DNA of 64,000 nucleotides from positions 620,001-684,000 of the forward strand of contig NZ_FNGY01000003.1 of NCBI RefSeq assembly GCF_900103665.1. The letters are read 5' to 3'. Below, one piece after another: positions 41,856-51,460 of the stretch. The position numbers and the translations under genes were made by a program. Within the stretch, counting starts at the first letter, position 1. Every line of letters begins with the position of its first letter. Source of the stretch: Pedobacter steynii (GTDB lineage Bacteria; Bacteroidota; Bacteroidia; Sphingobacteriales; Sphingobacteriaceae). The notes beneath the pieces are model-generated. The model was not told where the DNA came from and ran no database searches. It saw nothing but the letters and a program-made list of their open reading frames with translations.

Positions 41856-44800
41856 TTATTTGCTGGTACTTATTCTTTCGATTTCAAAAGCAGACGCATT
41901 GAACTGCTGAACGGTATTAAAATATTCACTGCGAACCTGGATGCTCTGATTTACCAGTATTACCCAGTCCAGATACCCTATTTCCCCTGCATTGAGCTTT
42001 TGGCTTGCCGTATTCATCATCACCGTTGCATTTGGCAACAGCCTGTCCTGATAGGATTTAATGAGCTTCTTTTGCTGCTCATAGTGCTGGTGTACCTCTT
42101 CCAGTTCCATATTCAATTGTTGACGTGCAACTTCCAGCTCCTGCTGCTTTTGAAGGATCTGCACGTTTGAGGCTTTTATTCTGGATTTTTGTGCGCCAAA
42201 AAAGATCGGAATCCCGATTCCCATACTTAGGGAAGAAAAACGTTTACTTCCTCCATAATACTGCTCCGCTCCTATTGCATTGGTTTGCCAGCCAATAATA
42301 CTCGCATTATTATAACCAAGGTTAAGAGCAGGCAATAGTTTGCTTTTTTCCAGCTGCATCTGTTGCCGGGATAACAATAGCTCCTGTTCTTTTAACCGGA
42401 ACAAAGGATTTCCTTCTATTTCAGCCGCTGAGGACAACAGGCCATAAACTGCGGCTTCCGGAGCAGGCTCGAACTTCACACGGCCATTCAATAAGACATT
42501 GAACCGGTTTAAAAGTACGCGATAGTCCTTCTTTAACATTTCCAGTTGATTGTTGATCTGAAGTTTCTGGTTTTCGGCCATGTTCAACTCCAATACATCG
42601 ACATCTCCCGCCTGATACCGCTGCTTCGACTTTTCCAGAAATTCAGTATATACCCGATCTGCTTCCAGCAGGAGCTTTTCCTTTTCCTGAAGGACGAGCA
42701 AGCCATAATAGCTCAGTTTTACCCTTGTTTTCACATCTGATGTTTGTTGTTGTAACGCGATTTCACTAAGCCGCACATTGGTTTTAAGTACTGCCGATTG
42801 CCGGGCATATACCGCAGGAAATTCCAGGTTCTGGGAAATCGAGAACTTATGGTCATTTGCCAGGCTGTTAAATTTGCCATATTCAAAACCAAGATTTGTT
42901 TTTTCCAGATCAAAACTGCTTTTCTTTAAAGCCTGATGATAGCTGATCTCTGTGACCGAAACCTGTAATGAGCGGTTATTTTTGGCCGCGGTATCCAGTG
43001 CTGCTGTTAAGGAAATTTTCTCCTGCGCTTTTACACTTCCAAAAACACTACAGATCAATACCAGTGCAGTGAGCATTCTTTTTCCCGGTTTAAAATAGCC
43101 GAAACCTTTTTCAAAAACAATATAAAGCATGGGTAAAACAAATAAAGTCAACATGGTAGAAATGATTAAGCCCCCGATCACTACGGTGGCCAATGGCTTT
43201 TGTACGGCACCTCCTGCCCCGGTACTGATCGCCATAGGGATAAAACCCAGGGATGGAACCAGTGCCGTCATGAGTACCGCACGTAATTTAGATTTGGTTC
43301 CATGGACCACGATGCGTTTCACATCATCCCAGCCCTCTTTCTTTAGCCGGTTAAATTCCGAGACCAGTAAGATTCCATTCAGAACCGCTACGCCAAACAA
43401 AGCGATGAAGCCTACACCGGCAGAGATGCTGAAAGGAAGATCTCTCATCCAGAGTGCCAGAATCCCACCGATTGCCGAAAGCGGAATGGCCGTATAAATC
43501 AGTAAACCTTGTTTTACAGAATTAAAAGCAAAATATAACAACAGGAAAATAAGAAAGAGGGCAATGGGAACCACCACAGCTAACCTCGATTTCGCGGCTG
43601 TCATGTTTTCAAAAGATCCACCATAGGCGATCGTATATCCCTTTGACAGTTTCAGGTCCTTACCTGCTTTTCCCTGAAGCTCCTGAACGATCGACTGGAC
43701 ATCACGGTCCTTTACATTAAAGCCGACAATGATTCTGCGTTTCGTATCCTCTCTTTGAATCTGGTTTACCCCCTCAACTTCTTCAATTGAAGCCACCATG
43801 CTCAGTGGAATCTGCGTTCCATTGCCAGTAGAGATCATCAGATTTTTGATATCTTCTACATTCTTACGGGCATTTTCCGATAGCCTGACTACCATATCAA
43901 AGCGTTTTTCTCCTTCATACACCTGACCCGCAATCTGTCCTGCAAAAGCAGTGTTGACCACCCGGTTTACTTCGCCTACATTGAGTCCGTATTTAGCCAT
44001 TCCATCGCGGTCATATTTGACCACGACCTGAGGCATTCCCGTCACCTGCTCTTCGTAAATGTTCACCGCACCTTTTACCGTTCCGATAATTTCGCCGAGG
44101 CGGTGTGCATAAGCAGCCAGAGAATCCAGGTCCTCTCCAAAGATCTTACAGACGACATCCTGCCTTGCCCCCGTCATCAGTTCGTTGAAGCGCATCTGAA
44201 CAGGAAACTGAAAACCGACTGTAATGCCTGGCACTGCCTCCAACGCCTTTGTCATCTTCTCGCTCAATTCCGGAAAAGATTTGGCAGAGGTCCATTCCTT
44301 TTTATCTTTTAAAATCACCATCATATCCCCTGCTTCAAACGGCATCGGATCGGTTGGTACTTCCGCACTTCCGATTTTGGTAACGACCTTTTGTACTTCC
44401 GGAAAATCCCGGAGTAATATTTTAGCCGCCTGTTGTGTGGTCTGAATCGTATTGTTCAGGTTACTTCCGGTCAGCAAGCGGGTTTCTACCGCAAAATCAC
44501 CTTCCTCCAGCTGAGGGATAAACTCTCCTCCCATTTTACTCAGGACAAATAAGGAAATTCCAAATAAGGAGATCGTCACCAATAAAATGGTTTTAGGAAA
44601 ACGAAGCAATGCGCCCAGTAAAGGCTGATATTTTCTTTCCAGCCAGATGATCAGTTTATCGGTCAGATTTTTCTTATGCTGCAGTTTTTTATTCAGGAAT
44701 AAAGCCGACATCATCGGCACATAAGTAATGGAAAGTATAAATGCACCTAAAATGGCAAAGGCAATCGTGAATGCCATCGGCTTAAACATTTTTCCTTCAA

Positions 44801-46220
44801 TCCCTTCCAGCGACAATATGGGCAGGTAAACAATCAGAATGATGATCTGGCTAAACACTGCCGACTTGATCATCGATCCGGTTGATTTGCTCACTTCTGT
44901 ATCCATCTCTTCCTGATTGATCCGGTCCAGTTTCCTGAAATGTTTGGAATGGGAGAAGCGGTGTAAGATCGCTTCAACCACAATGACAGAACCGTCCACG
45001 ATGAGGCCAAAATCTATGGCTCCCAATGACATCAGGTTTCCGCCAACGCCAAATTTGTTCATCAGAATGATGGCGAAAAGCATAGATAATGGAATCACAG
45101 AAGATACGATCAATCCCGCCCTCAGGTTTCCTAAAAAGAAGACCAGGACAAAGATCACAATCAATGCACCTTCCAATAAATTCGTTTCTACGGTCTGAAT
45201 GGCATTGTCTACCATTTTTGTACGATCCAGAAAGGGTTCTATGACCACGCCTTCCGGAAGCATTTTCTGGATTTCAACGATCTTCTCCTTTACCCGCTTT
45301 ACGACTACGGAAGAGTTTTCACCTTTGAGCATCATGACCACAGCTCCGGCCACTTCGCCCTGATCGTTATAAGTCATGGCTCCATATCTGATGGCAGAGC
45401 CCAGTTGTACCGTAGCCACCTGGCTCATCAGTACCGGCATGCCATTGTTTAATTTTTTAACAACGATTTTCTGAATGTCCTCCGGAGTTTTTGTCAGTCC
45501 TTCACTCCGGATATACAATACGGTAGGCCCCTTTTCTATATAAGCACCTCCGGTATTTTCATTGTTCTTCTCTAAAGCATCGAAGATATCGGTGATGGTC
45601 AGGTTATAGGCTTTCAGCTGTTCCTGTTTAACCGCAATTTCGTATTGTTTGAGCTTGCCACCAAAGCTGGATACCTCTGCTACACCGGGGGTTCCGAGTA
45701 GCTGACGACGAACAATCCAATCCTGGATTGTACGGAGCTCCTGCTCGTCATATTTACCTTCATATCCTTTGAGTGGTCTGACCACATATTGATAGATTTC
45801 GCCCAGGCCTGTAGATACAGGGGCCATCTGAGGTGCACCTATCCCCTGCGGAATTTCCTGTTGCACCTGTTGCAGCCGCTCGCTAATCTGCTGCCGGGCC
45901 CAGTAAACATCTGTTTCTTCATCAAAAACGATGGTTACTAAGGAGAGTCCAAAGCGGGAGAAACTCCGGATTTGTTTCAGACCTGAAATACTGCTGCAGG
46001 CCTGTTCTATGGGGAAAGTAATGAGCCTTTCAATGTCCGGTGCACCAAGGGAAGGTGAAACGGTAATCACCTGAACCTGATTGTCTGTAATATCAGGAAG
46101 GGCATCTATGGGTAATTTTGTAACCTCGTAAGTACCCCAGCCCATCAGGGCGAGTACAAACAGGCCAATAATCAGCTTATTCTTTACAGAAAAGCCAATG
46201 ATTTTATTTAGCATAATCAT
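41856..46220 (-). CDS. CusA/CzcA heavy-metal RND pump fused to a TolC-type domain
   Basis: A 1454-residue fusion. Residues 1 to about 1040 are a heavy-metal efflux RND pump (MLNKIIGFSVKNKLIIGLF, then LPIDALPDITDNQVQV, and FGLIVDGSVIVVEA in the fourth helix with the proton-relay Asp). Around 1045-1064 a hydrophobic segment ending GSVKAQ resembles an internal signal peptide. Residues about 1066-1454 are an outer-membrane efflux protein repeat (EKISLTAALDTAAKNN, coiled helices, IPIFFGAQKSRIKA). Separate pump and channel proteins are normal in Proteobacteria; the fusion is known in Bacteroidota. Metal specificity (Cu/Ag versus Co/Zn/Cd) cannot be fixed from reading. Confidence 0.93.
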   Translation of the reverse strand: MIMLNKIIGFSVKNKLIIGLFVLALMGWGTYEVTKLPIDALPDITDNQVQVITVSPSLGAPDIERLITFPIEQACSSISGLKQIRSFSRFGLSLVTIVFDEETDVYWARQQISERLQQVQQEIPQGIGAPQMAPVSTGLGEIYQYVVRPLKGYEGKYDEQELRTIQDWIVRRQLLGTPGVAEVSSFGGKLKQYEIAVKQEQLKAYNLTITDIFDALEKNNENTGGAYIEKGPTVLYIRSEGLTKTPEDIQKIVVKKLNNGMPVLMSQVATVQLGSAIRYGAMTYNDQGEVAGAVVMMLKGENSSVVVKRVKEKIVEIQKMLPEGVVIEPFLDRTKMVDNAIQTVETNLLEGALIVIFVLVFFLGNLRAGLIVSSVIPLSMLFAIILMNKFGVGGNLMSLGAIDFGLIVDGSVIVVEAILHRFSHSKHFRKLDRINQEEMDTEVSKSTGSMIKSAVFSQIIILIVYLPILSLEGIEGKMFKPMAFTIAFAILGAFILSITYVPMMSALFLNKKLQHKKNLTDKLIIWLERKYQPLLGALLRFPKTILLVTISLFGISLFVLSKMGGEFIPQLEEGDFAVETRLLTGSNLNNTIQTTQQAAKILLRDFPEVQKVVTKIGSAEVPTDPMPFEAGDMMVILKDKKEWTSAKSFPELSEKMTKALEAVPGITVGFQFPVQMRFNELMTGARQDVVCKIFGEDLDSLAAYAHRLGEIIGTVKGAVNIYEEQVTGMPQVVVKYDRDGMAKYGLNVGEVNRVVNTAFAGQIAGQVYEGEKRFDMVVRLSENARKNVEDIKNLMISTGNGTQIPLSMVASIEEVEGVNQIQREDTKRRIIVGFNVKDRDVQSIVQELQGKAGKDLKLSKGYTIAYGGSFENMTAAKSRLAVVVPIALFLIFLLLYFAFNSVKQGLLIYTAIPLSAIGGILALWMRDLPFSISAGVGFIALFGVAVLNGILLVSEFNRLKKEGWDDVKRIVVHGTKSKLRAVLMTALVPSLGFIPMAISTGAGGAVQKPLATVVIGGLIISTMLTLFVLPMLYIVFEKGFGYFKPGKRMLTALVLICSVFGSVKAQEKISLTAALDTAAKNNRSLQVSVTEISYHQALKKSSFDLEKTNLGFEYGKFNSLANDHKFSISQNLEFPAVYARQSAVLKTNVRLSEIALQQQTSDVKTRVKLSYYGLLVLQEKEKLLLEADRVYTEFLEKSKQRYQAGDVDVLELNMAENQKLQINNQLEMLKKDYRVLLNRFNVLLNGRVKFEPAPEAAVYGLLSSAAEIEGNPLFRLKEQELLLSRQQMQLEKSKLLPALNLGYNNASIIGWQTNAIGAEQYYGGSKRFSSLSMGIGIPIFFGAQKSRIKASNVQILQKQQELEVARQQLNMELEEVHQHYEQQKKLIKSYQDRLLPNATVMMNTASQKLNAGEIGYLDWVILVNQSIQVRSEYFNTVQQFNASAFEIERISTSK

Positions 46221-46311
46221 TGTGTATTAATGAAACCGATAATAATAAAACCCTGTCTGATCAGGAGAAATGATCCTGCAGTTAGAGGGAAAAAGAAAAA
46301 AATAAGATCGG

Positions 46312-46686
46312 TTATGCCCTTGGCGGCTTAAAGAAAGCTCCCGGCTCGGGATTGGAATGGAAGTATTTTTCAATGCTCCAATTTTGATCTGCGATCAAAA
46401 CCGAACCTGCTTTTTGGATGGTAATTTTCCCTGCGGGAATCGCCAGCTGGATGATCGTCTGGCCTTCTAACTTCTTAAAAGGAAGCTCCATATCCTCTTT
46501 TTGGTCATCATCGTCGATGTCCTGACCGAGGTAATGCATGGCGATGAAATCCAACACCCCGATCCTTTGATCCAGCTCATGGTGCCTTAAAAAATGAGAC
46601 ACGAGTTTTGGCATTTTAAATACTTCGATGAAAGAAGCATTTAAGATGAGAATGGGGAATAAGATGAATAAGCAAGCCTTTTTCAC
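46312..46686 (-). CDS. Small exported protein of the metal-efflux operon
   Basis: A 124-residue protein with a hydrophobic N-terminus (FILFPILILNASFIEVF) and no known domain that I recognise. Its middle is rich in His and Asp (HFLRHHELDQ, GQDIDDDDQKED), which could bind metal. It starts with GTG at 46686 because the signal-like segment follows it. It lies 91 bp upstream of the pump gene on the same strand, a position held by similar small proteins in other Bacteroidota efflux operons. A metal-sensing or metal-chaperone role is only a guess. Confidence 0.6.
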   Translation of the reverse strand: MKKACLFILFPILILNASFIEVFKMPKLVSHFLRHHELDQRIGVLDFIAMHYLGQDIDDDDQKEDMELPFKKLEGQTIIQLAIPAGKITIQKAGSVLIADQNWSIEKYFHSNPEPGAFFKPPRA

Positions 46687-46771
46687 AAGGCAAATATAGC
46701 TTTAGCTTTTTAAAAAGCATTGGTCCCTATTATATTTTAATGCTTATTTTTGTATAAAATTTATTCTTCTT

Positions 46772-47386
46772 ATGAGTGAAAATAAAAAACACTGGGAGAA
46801 CGTCTATACCGATAAACAACCTCAGGAAGTAAGCTGGACGCAAGAGGTGCCACAGACGTCGCTTGACTTTATCCGTGACTTTAACCTGGCTAAAACAGCC
46901 AATATCATTGACATTGGTGGTGGCGACAGTAAACTTGTAGACTTTCTGCTGGATGACGGTTATCAAAACATCACCGTTCTGGACATTTCCGAACAAGCCC
47001 TGTTGCGTGCGCAATCCCGTTTAGGGGAAAGAGCAAAACTGGTCACATGGATTGCTTCTGATATCCTGAACTTCTCACCGGACACTCAATATGACCTTTG
47101 GCATGACCGGGCAACTTTACACTTTTTAACCGCAGCCGATCAGGTAAAGCAATATACCGGTATTGCCGCATCTTCGGTAACAGGCTTCCTTACCATCGGC
47201 ACCTTTTCTCATGACGGGCCGAAACAATGTAGTGGTCTGGAAATAAAGCAATACAACGAAGAAGAGCTACAACAACAATTATTGAAAGGCTTTACAAAAA
47301 TTCGCTGCATTACTGAAGATCATACTACGCCTTTTGAAACAAAACAGAATTTTTTGTTTTGTAGTTTCAAGGCAACAGCCAATTGA
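46772..47386 (+). CDS. Class I SAM-dependent methyltransferase
   Basis: A 204-residue methyltransferase with the SAM-binding motif IIDIGGGDSKLVDFL, the acidic strand-2 end VLDISEQAL, motif SDILNFSP and the block WHDRATLHFLTAADQ. It resembles the TehB/thiopurine-like small methyltransferases. The start is the ATG that opens MSENKKHWENVYTDKQPQEVSW, a usual N-terminus for the group. Substrate unknown. It is divergent from the efflux operon (85 bp) and converges on the EEP gene. Confidence 0.9.
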   Translation: MSENKKHWENVYTDKQPQEVSWTQEVPQTSLDFIRDFNLAKTANIIDIGGGDSKLVDFLLDDGYQNITVLDISEQALLRAQSRLGERAKLVTWIASDILNFSPDTQYDLWHDRATLHFLTAADQVKQYTGIAASSVTGFLTIGTFSHDGPKQCSGLEIKQYNEEELQQQLLKGFTKIRCITEDHTTPFETKQNFLFCSFKATAN

Positions 47387-47412
47387 ACCTCCCTGGAATG
47401 CGCTTTTCAAGG

Positions 47413-49014
47413 TTAATCTTTTTTCAATTGAAATATCGTGATTAACGCCGCATGATCGGAAGGGAACATCACCGGATGATAATCAATCACCCTGGATTCT
47501 ATAGGATTCAGACCTTTACCTTTATAGTAAATAAAATCGATCCGATCTCTCAGGCCATATAAATCTGTTGTCGGGGCTGCCCTTACTCCCCAGGTTAGTC
47601 CCGGATCTGACAAAGGATTTCGGTGTAGTTTGCGGTAACTGTCCGTAAATCCTGCTTTGAGCATTTCCAGACTCTCCGGCCATTCCACTGTCAGCCCATA
47701 ATGAATGGCCTTGGTATCTTCAATCCAGTCCAGGTGAGATCCCATATTGAAATCACCGCCCATAATTACCGGCAAACGGTCTGTATTCTTAAGATAGGGA
47801 TCGATCTTTTTCAGGATTTCTTTTATTTCTGCGTGTCGGGTCGAAGCTTCTTCTTTGATCAGTTGCGGAGCGTTTTTTTTCTCCTGCCTGATGCTGGCAT
47901 CTACATCCGGTAGATAATTCAGCCAGGTATTTAAATAGATCAGCTTTTTCTCCGGACCCAATTTTAAGGTCACTCCGCCAAAATTAGAAGGATGAAACTC
48001 TCTGACTGTTTCGAGAATCGGATAACGGCTCATGATAGAAAGATTGGCACTGATCAGGTAAAAATAATACCCTAAAGAATCGGCAATGACTGCTCCTGAA
48101 CCATAGGTTTCCACCAGGCCAACAATATCGGCATTGCTGGATTTGATCGTTTCGATAACACGCTCCAGTCCGACTGCCTGCCCATACCGATGGCCTCCAT
48201 GCCAGATATTCCAGGTAAAAACTTTTAAATGATCAGGAACGATTGTTTCTTCTTTTGTCCTGTCTGGAAAGAATTGTAAATATTGTTTTTGTACTTCGGT
48301 AACAGAGATGGCGCGGTTCCAAACCTTTACTTCATCTACAAAACCGTTAAAAGCATTCCATTGGGCATTAGATCCGTATTCCCATTTTTCATCCGAACCA
48401 CCAATCACTGTTGAGAATTTGGTTTCCAGACTACCAAAGCCAGGCGTATTGTAGATGGCGATATTTTTTCCATCCAGGTATATCCAGACTTCATGCGTCT
48501 CTCTTTGGACCGTGAATAGAATCTGATGCCAGTTGCCGTCATTGATCCTCTGCCTTTCCGCAGTTGGTTTATAGTCATAACGTTGTTTCCCGTCATTTAG
48601 CAGCAGTGCCCAGGCGCCGTTTTCCTGCGTATAAATCTGCCATCCTATCGTAGCGCCGTCCTCAGCGATCTTATTTCCCATGATTGGTGTTCCCATTCTT
48701 GCATTTGCAATGGTTTTTACCCAGATCTGCAGGGAGAATGAAGTTTTTTCTGTGAATTCAGGTAAGATTCCTTTGTCCAGTTTAACAGGCCTTCTTAAAA
48801 TCGCATTGGAAGAAAGATCCAAAGCTTTCCCGGACAGACCTTTCACATATTGCGATTGCTGTAAATCAACGGCGTAATAGGCACTGTCTTTAGGTGTAAG
48901 GTGTTCCTTAAAACTAAAATCATCAAAGTTGAGCCGATACACCGGTTGCTGTGCATTTACATTATTCAGTGCAAGAATTAAGGCTGAGATCATCAGCATT
49001 TTTAATTTCATCAT
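47413..49014 (-). CDS. Secreted LamG-EEP phosphodiesterase
   Basis: A 533-residue exported protein. The signal peptide (KMLMISALILALNNVNAQ) is followed by a LamG/concanavalin-like domain (about 30-230; FSLQIWVKTI, GFVDEVKVWNRAIS) and an endonuclease/exonuclease/phosphatase domain (about 255-533). Catalytic residues are visible: Asn in FTWNIWHGG, Glu in GLVETYGSG, Asp and Asn in GGDFNMGS, and Asp-His in PSDHAALIT. EEP enzymes include sphingomyelinases and other phosphodiesterases. It is the last gene of the leftward phosphonate locus. The ATG at 49014 is chosen because it opens the signal peptide; an ATG at 49038 is also in frame. Confidence 0.88.
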   Translation of the reverse strand: MMKLKMLMISALILALNNVNAQQPVYRLNFDDFSFKEHLTPKDSAYYAVDLQQSQYVKGLSGKALDLSSNAILRRPVKLDKGILPEFTEKTSFSLQIWVKTIANARMGTPIMGNKIAEDGATIGWQIYTQENGAWALLLNDGKQRYDYKPTAERQRINDGNWHQILFTVQRETHEVWIYLDGKNIAIYNTPGFGSLETKFSTVIGGSDEKWEYGSNAQWNAFNGFVDEVKVWNRAISVTEVQKQYLQFFPDRTKEETIVPDHLKVFTWNIWHGGHRYGQAVGLERVIETIKSSNADIVGLVETYGSGAVIADSLGYYFYLISANLSIMSRYPILETVREFHPSNFGGVTLKLGPEKKLIYLNTWLNYLPDVDASIRQEKKNAPQLIKEEASTRHAEIKEILKKIDPYLKNTDRLPVIMGGDFNMGSHLDWIEDTKAIHYGLTVEWPESLEMLKAGFTDSYRKLHRNPLSDPGLTWGVRAAPTTDLYGLRDRIDFIYYKGKGLNPIESRVIDYHPVMFPSDHAALITIFQLKKD

Positions 49015-49045
49015 GTATTTTATCATTTCAGGAACCATATCTGAC

Positions 49046-50131
49046 TTACTTCAATATGCTTTCAATTGCAGCTCCGATCGGGTTCACAGAACTGAATTCA
49101 AATCCAAGCAATTTTACCATTGTTTTTGCCAGTTGATCCTGATAAATCTGCCCCTCATTTCTTAGTTCGCCTAAGGGTTTAATTCCAGGCCCCATCGCAA
49201 TCAGCCAGGTATCGTTGGCATGTGGAATGCTGGCCCCATGGCTTGTCCATTGATTGCCTTCGCCCCTGCCATGATCCGGCATAATGATTAAGGTCGTCTT
49301 GCCTTTGTAAAACGGATCACTTTGCAGGTAATTCCATAAGCTACCAATCATGGCGTCTATATTCCGGGTGGCATCAAGATAAAAATCATATTTATCTTCA
49401 TGTCCATACTCATCGGTATCCGCAAGATCCAGGTACAGTACTTTAGGATGCCTGGCTTTGAGGTAAGATTTTGCCAACGCATAGGTCGTGGCATCCAGAC
49501 GTTCCCCCTCTCCCCAGATTTTTGGCTCATAGTGCTGGATTTCATTTGCCAGTGCTTCTCCTTCGCTGAGGTTTTTTCCGGTGATGTTCTCACCTGGAAT
49601 GTTCACCATCAAACCATTGCGGTTTCTATTGATGATCCTGCCAACCGCATCCCAGGAAGCAAAGCTGACTACTTTTCCTTTGTATCCTTTTTGCTGATCC
49701 AGAAATTCGAGGATGTTTTTGTTCTCATTGTCCGGGTGACCATTCGACTTTACTTTAGGATCCGCATATCCGGTCAGGTTTTCACTGCGTCCGGGATAGG
49801 AGATCCAGTAAGGATTTTTCAGGTTTACCTTATTTCCCAGGTCTCTGTTTCCATAAATCTGTCCGTTCTTCGCGATCGTACTCCAGAGGAAAGGCATTAA
49901 ATTGATCCTTCTTTGTTGTACATCATCAGACCAGTACTTTTTAAACCTTTCGGCAGAATCCTGAGAATTGAATTTTTTATGGAGCAGCAATCCTTTTTCT
50001 GCTCCTTTGAAGACTTCGCCCCACCTCAATCCATCTATAGAGATGATGATCAGGTTTCCGTCAGGAGTTTTAGTTTGTGCAAAAGTCCCCTTTACGCAGA
50101 GGAGTAAGAGGAAGAATAACAGGTGTTTCAT
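49046..50131 (-). CDS. Secreted alkaline-phosphatase-superfamily phosphodiesterase
   Basis: A 361-residue exported protein with signal peptide (LLFFLLLLCVKGTFAQ). The fold markers are the first metal Asp in LIIISIDGLRWGEVF, the block LDLADTDEYGHEDKYD (Asp and His metal ligands) and IIMPDHGRGEGNQWTSHG (Asp-His, then a further His). It belongs to the type I phosphodiesterase / alkaline phosphatase superfamily. The nucleophile region is less clear to me, so the exact reaction is uncertain. The short gaps to its neighbours (3 and 31 bp) place it in the phosphonate operon, where it may release the phosphonate from an ester. Confidence 0.87.
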   Translation of the reverse strand: MKHLLFFLLLLCVKGTFAQTKTPDGNLIIISIDGLRWGEVFKGAEKGLLLHKKFNSQDSAERFKKYWSDDVQQRRINLMPFLWSTIAKNGQIYGNRDLGNKVNLKNPYWISYPGRSENLTGYADPKVKSNGHPDNENKNILEFLDQQKGYKGKVVSFASWDAVGRIINRNRNGLMVNIPGENITGKNLSEGEALANEIQHYEPKIWGEGERLDATTYALAKSYLKARHPKVLYLDLADTDEYGHEDKYDFYLDATRNIDAMIGSLWNYLQSDPFYKGKTTLIIMPDHGRGEGNQWTSHGASIPHANDTWLIAMGPGIKPLGELRNEGQIYQDQLAKTMVKLLGFEFSSVNPIGAAIESILK

Positions 50132-50134
50132 ATT

Positions 50135-51445
50135 TTATTTATTTAACGGTATACGGTCCAGAATTCCGGTGATTGGTCCTTTAACGCCTATTTTTCGGTT
50201 AAAGAAGATGGCAGATAAAATGAGCAATAGCATACAGATTACCGTAAGGAAGTAGCTGAACTGCATTAATACCTTCGCCCAGCTTAGATCCTTCATAAAA
50301 AACTCTTTATAAAGCAATAAGCCGACGCTGCCCAGGTAACCTGCAGAATCACACATATACACGAAAAAACCTGCATTTGCCTTGATTTTGAACAATGCGA
50401 TCATCCGCTCAAATAAAACCACCTGAATCGGGGTATAAGCTAAGAACAAGCCCATTCCAACCAGCAGCATCCATAAGAAAGGACTCAATATATGAAAGTG
50501 AAAAAGCAAGGTACTTCCCCCACTAAGCAGGAGTCCCAATGCCACCAGATATTGCGTTCCCCAAAAGCCTTTGATGTTATTTCGAATCAGTGATAAACAT
50601 CCTATGGCAATCAATACGATCACTCCTGAGATGGCTTCTGTAATCGAAAAAACAGTTTTATCCCAATGTGGTGCAATTTCATTCCAGATCTCTACCGAGA
50701 AATTATCCCGGAAATCCCGCATGGTGGTCAGCATCGTATAGACCAATCCAATTCCGAGTATCGCCGGGCCATATTCTCTTAAAGCCAGGCGTTTATCTTC
50801 AGCTGTCATAGGCAGGCGTTCTACGCGCAATAGTTTATCTGTATCATCAGGTTCAGGAATGACGGACAGCATCCATACAAACAAGAGGAAGGCCGGTAAA
50901 AAGAGCAGGCCCATTACGCAAGGCATCCAGAATTCGCTGATGAAAGGAAGCCATTCATGGACCATAAAGTAAATGGTTTTGATGATTCCTGAAGATACAA
51001 TGAGACTGATGCTCATTCCCATTGCCAGCATTTCGGTAAAACGTCTTCCTTCCAGATAACTAAAAATAATGCCCCAGACCATGCCCAGAGGCAAACCATT
51101 CAGAAATAAAAAGAAAAAGTTATAGGGATAAGGCACCAGGCCGAAGAGCAGCAGGGACACCTCTGCAAAGAGGATCAGGCAGATGATCAGCTTTTTTCTG
51201 CCCGAAGCTTTGAGCTCAGAGATCACTTTGATGCCTAAAAATTTAGAGACCATATACCCAAATACCTGGGCAATGATCAGCACTGCTTTATAGTCCAGGT
51301 CCCAGAGGCTCATTCCAGCATAAGTACCACTGGTAAAAGGCTTCCTGAAGGCATACATGCAGAAATAAGTACCAAAGGCGGCGAGCATACACCAGAACAC
51401 AAAGAATACTTTGGAATGGCTCAGCAAATGTTTAAGTCGGTTCAT
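50135..51445 (-). CDS. DUF5690-family major-facilitator transporter
   Basis: A 436-residue membrane protein with about 12 helices in two halves, first helix FFVFWCMLAAFGTYFCMYAFRKPF and the MFS-like loop SYLEGRRFTEMLAMGMS. It matches the DUF5690 family of Bacteroidota, whose members resemble sugar-phosphate or organophosphate antiporters in the N-terminal half (MYAFRKPFTSG). In this locus the natural substrate would be aminoethylphosphonate or a related phosphonate, passed across the inner membrane. That assignment is inferred from neighbours. It lies 15 bp after the stop of the upstream FAD oxidase gene. Confidence 0.85.
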   Translation of the reverse strand: MNRLKHLLSHSKVFFVFWCMLAAFGTYFCMYAFRKPFTSGTYAGMSLWDLDYKAVLIIAQVFGYMVSKFLGIKVISELKASGRKKLIICLILFAEVSLLLFGLVPYPYNFFFLFLNGLPLGMVWGIIFSYLEGRRFTEMLAMGMSISLIVSSGIIKTIYFMVHEWLPFISEFWMPCVMGLLFLPAFLLFVWMLSVIPEPDDTDKLLRVERLPMTAEDKRLALREYGPAILGIGLVYTMLTTMRDFRDNFSVEIWNEIAPHWDKTVFSITEAISGVIVLIAIGCLSLIRNNIKGFWGTQYLVALGLLLSGGSTLLFHFHILSPFLWMLLVGMGLFLAYTPIQVVLFERMIALFKIKANAGFFVYMCDSAGYLGSVGLLLYKEFFMKDLSWAKVLMQFSYFLTVICMLLLILSAIFFNRKIGVKGPITGILDRIPLNK

Positions 51446-51460
51446 TCTGATGGTTTAAGT

